Positions 62,474 through 64,000 of a stretch of DNA of 64,000 nt are shown in pieces. Origin of the DNA: an uncultured Selenomonadales bacterium (GTDB taxonomy: Bacteria; Bacillota; Negativicutes; Selenomonadales; Selenomonadaceae); contig ONUH01000006.1 of the NCBI GenBank assembly GCA_900321035.1, positions 88,824 to 152,823 on the forward strand. The letters run 5' to 3'. Numbering within the stretch: the stretch's first letter is position 1; the number at the start of each line of letters is the position of its first letter. The notes under the pieces were generated by a model. It was not told the origin of the DNA, made no database searches, and worked only from the letters and a program-made list of their open reading frames with translations. A program made the position numbers and the translations under genes.

Positions 62474-63868
62474 ATGAAGAAGACAGTTGTCTCCACCTTT
62501 GCGGCGGCGTTTATTGCTGCCTCTGCATCCACAACATTTGCCGCGACAAACCCCTTTGAGGATGTTCCCACCGACCATTGGGCCTATGACGCGATTGCGC
62601 AGCTCGCCGCCGAAGGCGTGATTGAGGGCTACGGCGACGGCACGTATCGCGGTGACCAGGCAATCACGCGCTATGAGATGGCGCAGATGATTGCACGTGC
62701 CATGGCGAAAGGTGGCGGAAACAAAGCAATCCTTGACAAGCTGGCGGCGGAGTTTGCAGACGAGCTGAACCAGCTCGGTGTCCGCGTAGCGGCCCTTGAA
62801 AAGAAGGTCGACAATGTGACTTGGAAAGGCACGGTACGCTATCGGTACATAACATCGCGAATCACTGAAGACAACCGAGTAACGCGGACCACAGATCAAT
62901 ATATGACTCTTCGCTTGGAACCCTCCATGAAGATTAACGAGCATTGGACCGGGCACGCGCGCATCGACTACAACAGCGATATGGACTCCGCCGCCAATAC
63001 GACGGGTAACACTGTAATCGGAACGAATGTCGCACCGGGAATTTGTGTCGAGCGCGTCTGGGTGCAGGGCGACTACAAGAACTTCCAAATTCTCCTCGGT
63101 AAGTTGCCGTACTTGACCAATATTGACAACGGCATGATTTACGATGACAACGTGGCCGGCGGTCAGCTCACCTTCGGCAACAAGGTCAAGGCGACGCTGA
63201 CGGTGGGGCGTTCCAACAGTTTCGCTGCAGCAGGCGCCGACCCGAATTTCCCCCCCGTGCAGGAGGCGGGCAAGCCTACTCCTCAAGGAAGAACGGGCAG
63301 CTATCAGGCCATCGAAATTTACAACGACCGCGCCGACAAATGGACTTGGGGCGTAGCCTTCCACCGCTGGGCAAACAAGGAGCTTATCCAATGGGAAGCC
63401 GAAGCGTCGGCCATCAATATCTGGGAGGGCGCCCTCGGCTACAAGTTCAACAAGAATCTTTCCGTCAACGGCGCGTATGCCTGGACGAACAGTCCTCGTG
63501 GCGAAATGGCGCACCCAAATGCGACGGCGCCGGGAGGAGTGGAACCTGAAGAGCCCTTGGCTGCCACTGCCAAGCGCGCTTGGAGCATCGAGTTCGATTA
63601 CAAGGGTGCGAATCCCGCCGACAAAGGCTCCTGGGGCGCTTTCGTCGCGTACCGCGACCTCGGATCATGGGCCGTCATCACGCCGACCTATGACGCGATG
63701 CAGGCGGGATGGAAAGGCGTAGAGCTGGGCGTCGATTACGTCTTCGCAAAAAATATCATGGGTACGGTCAAATACTTCTTCGGCAAGAATGTGGAGGACG
63801 ACATCGGCGATGAGGCTCCGCAATCTTCCGCCTACAAACTCTTCACTGAGCTGAATTTCTTCTTCTAA
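62474..63868 (+). CDS. OmpM-type outer membrane porin with SLH domain
   Basis: 464 aa. A signal peptide (1-23) is followed by a single S-layer-homology domain (about 26-80, NPFEDVPTDHWAYDAI...GDGTYRGDQAITRYEMAQMIA), a helical linker (80-112) and an antiparallel beta-barrel of about 350 residues ending in FTELNFFF with a terminal Phe. In Negativicutes such porins tether the outer membrane to peptidoglycan through the SLH domain, which binds polyamine-modified murein. It is strong lineage evidence for a diderm Firmicute. A C7 run lies at 63250-63256 in the coding sequence. Confidence 0.96.
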   Translation: MKKTVVSTFAAAFIAASASTTFAATNPFEDVPTDHWAYDAIAQLAAEGVIEGYGDGTYRGDQAITRYEMAQMIARAMAKGGGNKAILDKLAAEFADELNQLGVRVAALEKKVDNVTWKGTVRYRYITSRITEDNRVTRTTDQYMTLRLEPSMKINEHWTGHARIDYNSDMDSAANTTGNTVIGTNVAPGICVERVWVQGDYKNFQILLGKLPYLTNIDNGMIYDDNVAGGQLTFGNKVKATLTVGRSNSFAAAGADPNFPPVQEAGKPTPQGRTGSYQAIEIYNDRADKWTWGVAFHRWANKELIQWEAEASAINIWEGALGYKFNKNLSVNGAYAWTNSPRGEMAHPNATAPGGVEPEEPLAATAKRAWSIEFDYKGANPADKGSWGAFVAYRDLGSWAVITPTYDAMQAGWKGVELGVDYVFAKNIMGTVKYFFGKNVEDDIGDEAPQSSAYKLFTELNFFF

Positions 63869-63907
63869 GTAAACCAAACGCAAAAAATCCCGACGGAAGC
63901 ATTGTAC

Positions 63908-64000
63908 TGACCCCCATAAGTTAGACCAAAAATCTAGCTTATGGGGGTTAGTTTATGGCAAAGTACAGCTACGAATTCAAAAACAAGGTAGTCCACGAAT
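63908..64000 (+). mobile_element. IS3-family insertion sequence, left end (cut by the window)
   Basis: The sequence from TGACCCCCATAAGTTAGACC onward looks like an IS3-family terminal repeat. CCCCCATAAG (63910-63919) pairs with CTTATGGGGG just before the transposase start, a hairpin typical of this group. The right end is outside the window. Confidence 0.7.
63955..64000 (+). CDS. IS3-family transposase OrfA, N-terminal fragment
   Basis: Fifteen codons are visible (MAKYSYEFKNKVVHE), matching the start of IS3/IS150-type OrfA proteins that bind the element ends with a helix-turn-helix. The rest lies beyond the window, so intactness cannot be judged. Confidence 0.7.
   Translation, partial: MAKYSYEFKNKVVHE

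Overview
The window is a GC-rich chromosomal segment from a diderm (outer-membrane) Firmicute, most likely class Negativicutes (Selenomonas/Veillonella relatives). The housekeeping gene orders are Firmicute: rplU-prp-rpmA-obg-yhbY-proB, asp23-amaP-nusB-xseAB-ispA-dxs-tlyA-nadK-argR-recN, and mltG-trmR-trhP. Yet the cell must have an outer membrane, because the window encodes an S-layer-homology porin of the OmpM type (62.5-63.9 kb) and an AIDA-type autotransporter with a C-terminal beta-barrel (10.4-15.2 kb). This assignment is inferred from gene content; there is no rRNA or tRNA gene in the window.

Layout. 0-3.3 kb (minus strand): LCP protein (cut by the window start), yqeK, nadD, a small membrane ORF and proA. 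3.3-19.1 kb: an accessory island, mostly plus strand, sitting between proA and proB, which are usually adjacent in this operon. It holds a small secreted protein, a clostripain-like lipoprotein, two paralogous autotransporter O-heptosyltransferases of the Aah/TibC family, a DUF559 nuclease-like gene, the large strand-loop-strand autotransporter, a DUF4337 membrane protein, a LytTR-type two-component system and a small secreted protein. 19.1-23.3 kb: proB, yhbY, obg, rpmA, prp, rplU with its leader. 23.3-45.0 kb (all minus): sbcCD, ispDF, a PIN/TRAM protein, carD, a site-2 protease, a Nudix hydrolase, recN-argR-nadK-tlyA-dxs-ispA-xseBA, nusB, the Asp23/AmaP group, efp, an M24 peptidase and aroQ. 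45.3-46.7 kb: a diguanylate cyclase with a structured leader. 46.7-61.8 kb (minus): acylphosphatase, trhP-trmR-mltG, ftsK, mtaD, ahcY, surE, aroB-aroK, an OmpR-type two-component system and holA. 61.9-64 kb (plus): a small secreted protein, the SLH porin and the beginning of an IS3-family element cut by the window end.

How the genes work together. The island looks like a glycosylated-adhesin locus: the two TibC-like enzymes would transfer heptose to the repeat passenger of the autotransporter before export. Two homopolymeric G tracts suggest phase variation: G9 inside the autotransporter coding sequence, and G8 filling most of the spacer between the -35 and -10 boxes of the small secreted protein gene. 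No heptose-nucleotide biosynthesis gene is present in the window.

Repeats. The island and a few other gaps carry a family of bipartite palindromic units ending in (G)GRTGAGGTG, often in head-to-head pairs. Several contain a second, perfect 25-bp palindrome with compensatory base changes. One unit pair exactly brackets the AT-richer DUF559 gene, whose stop codon lies inside the right-hand unit. This suggests a REP-like element family with a nuclease partner and is the most unusual system I see. Further repeats are a MITE-like palindrome (1.7 and 56.7 kb), an approximately 530-bp inverted-repeat element (42.3-42.9 kb) and two approximately 70-bp AT-rich direct repeats bracketing the glycosylation locus.
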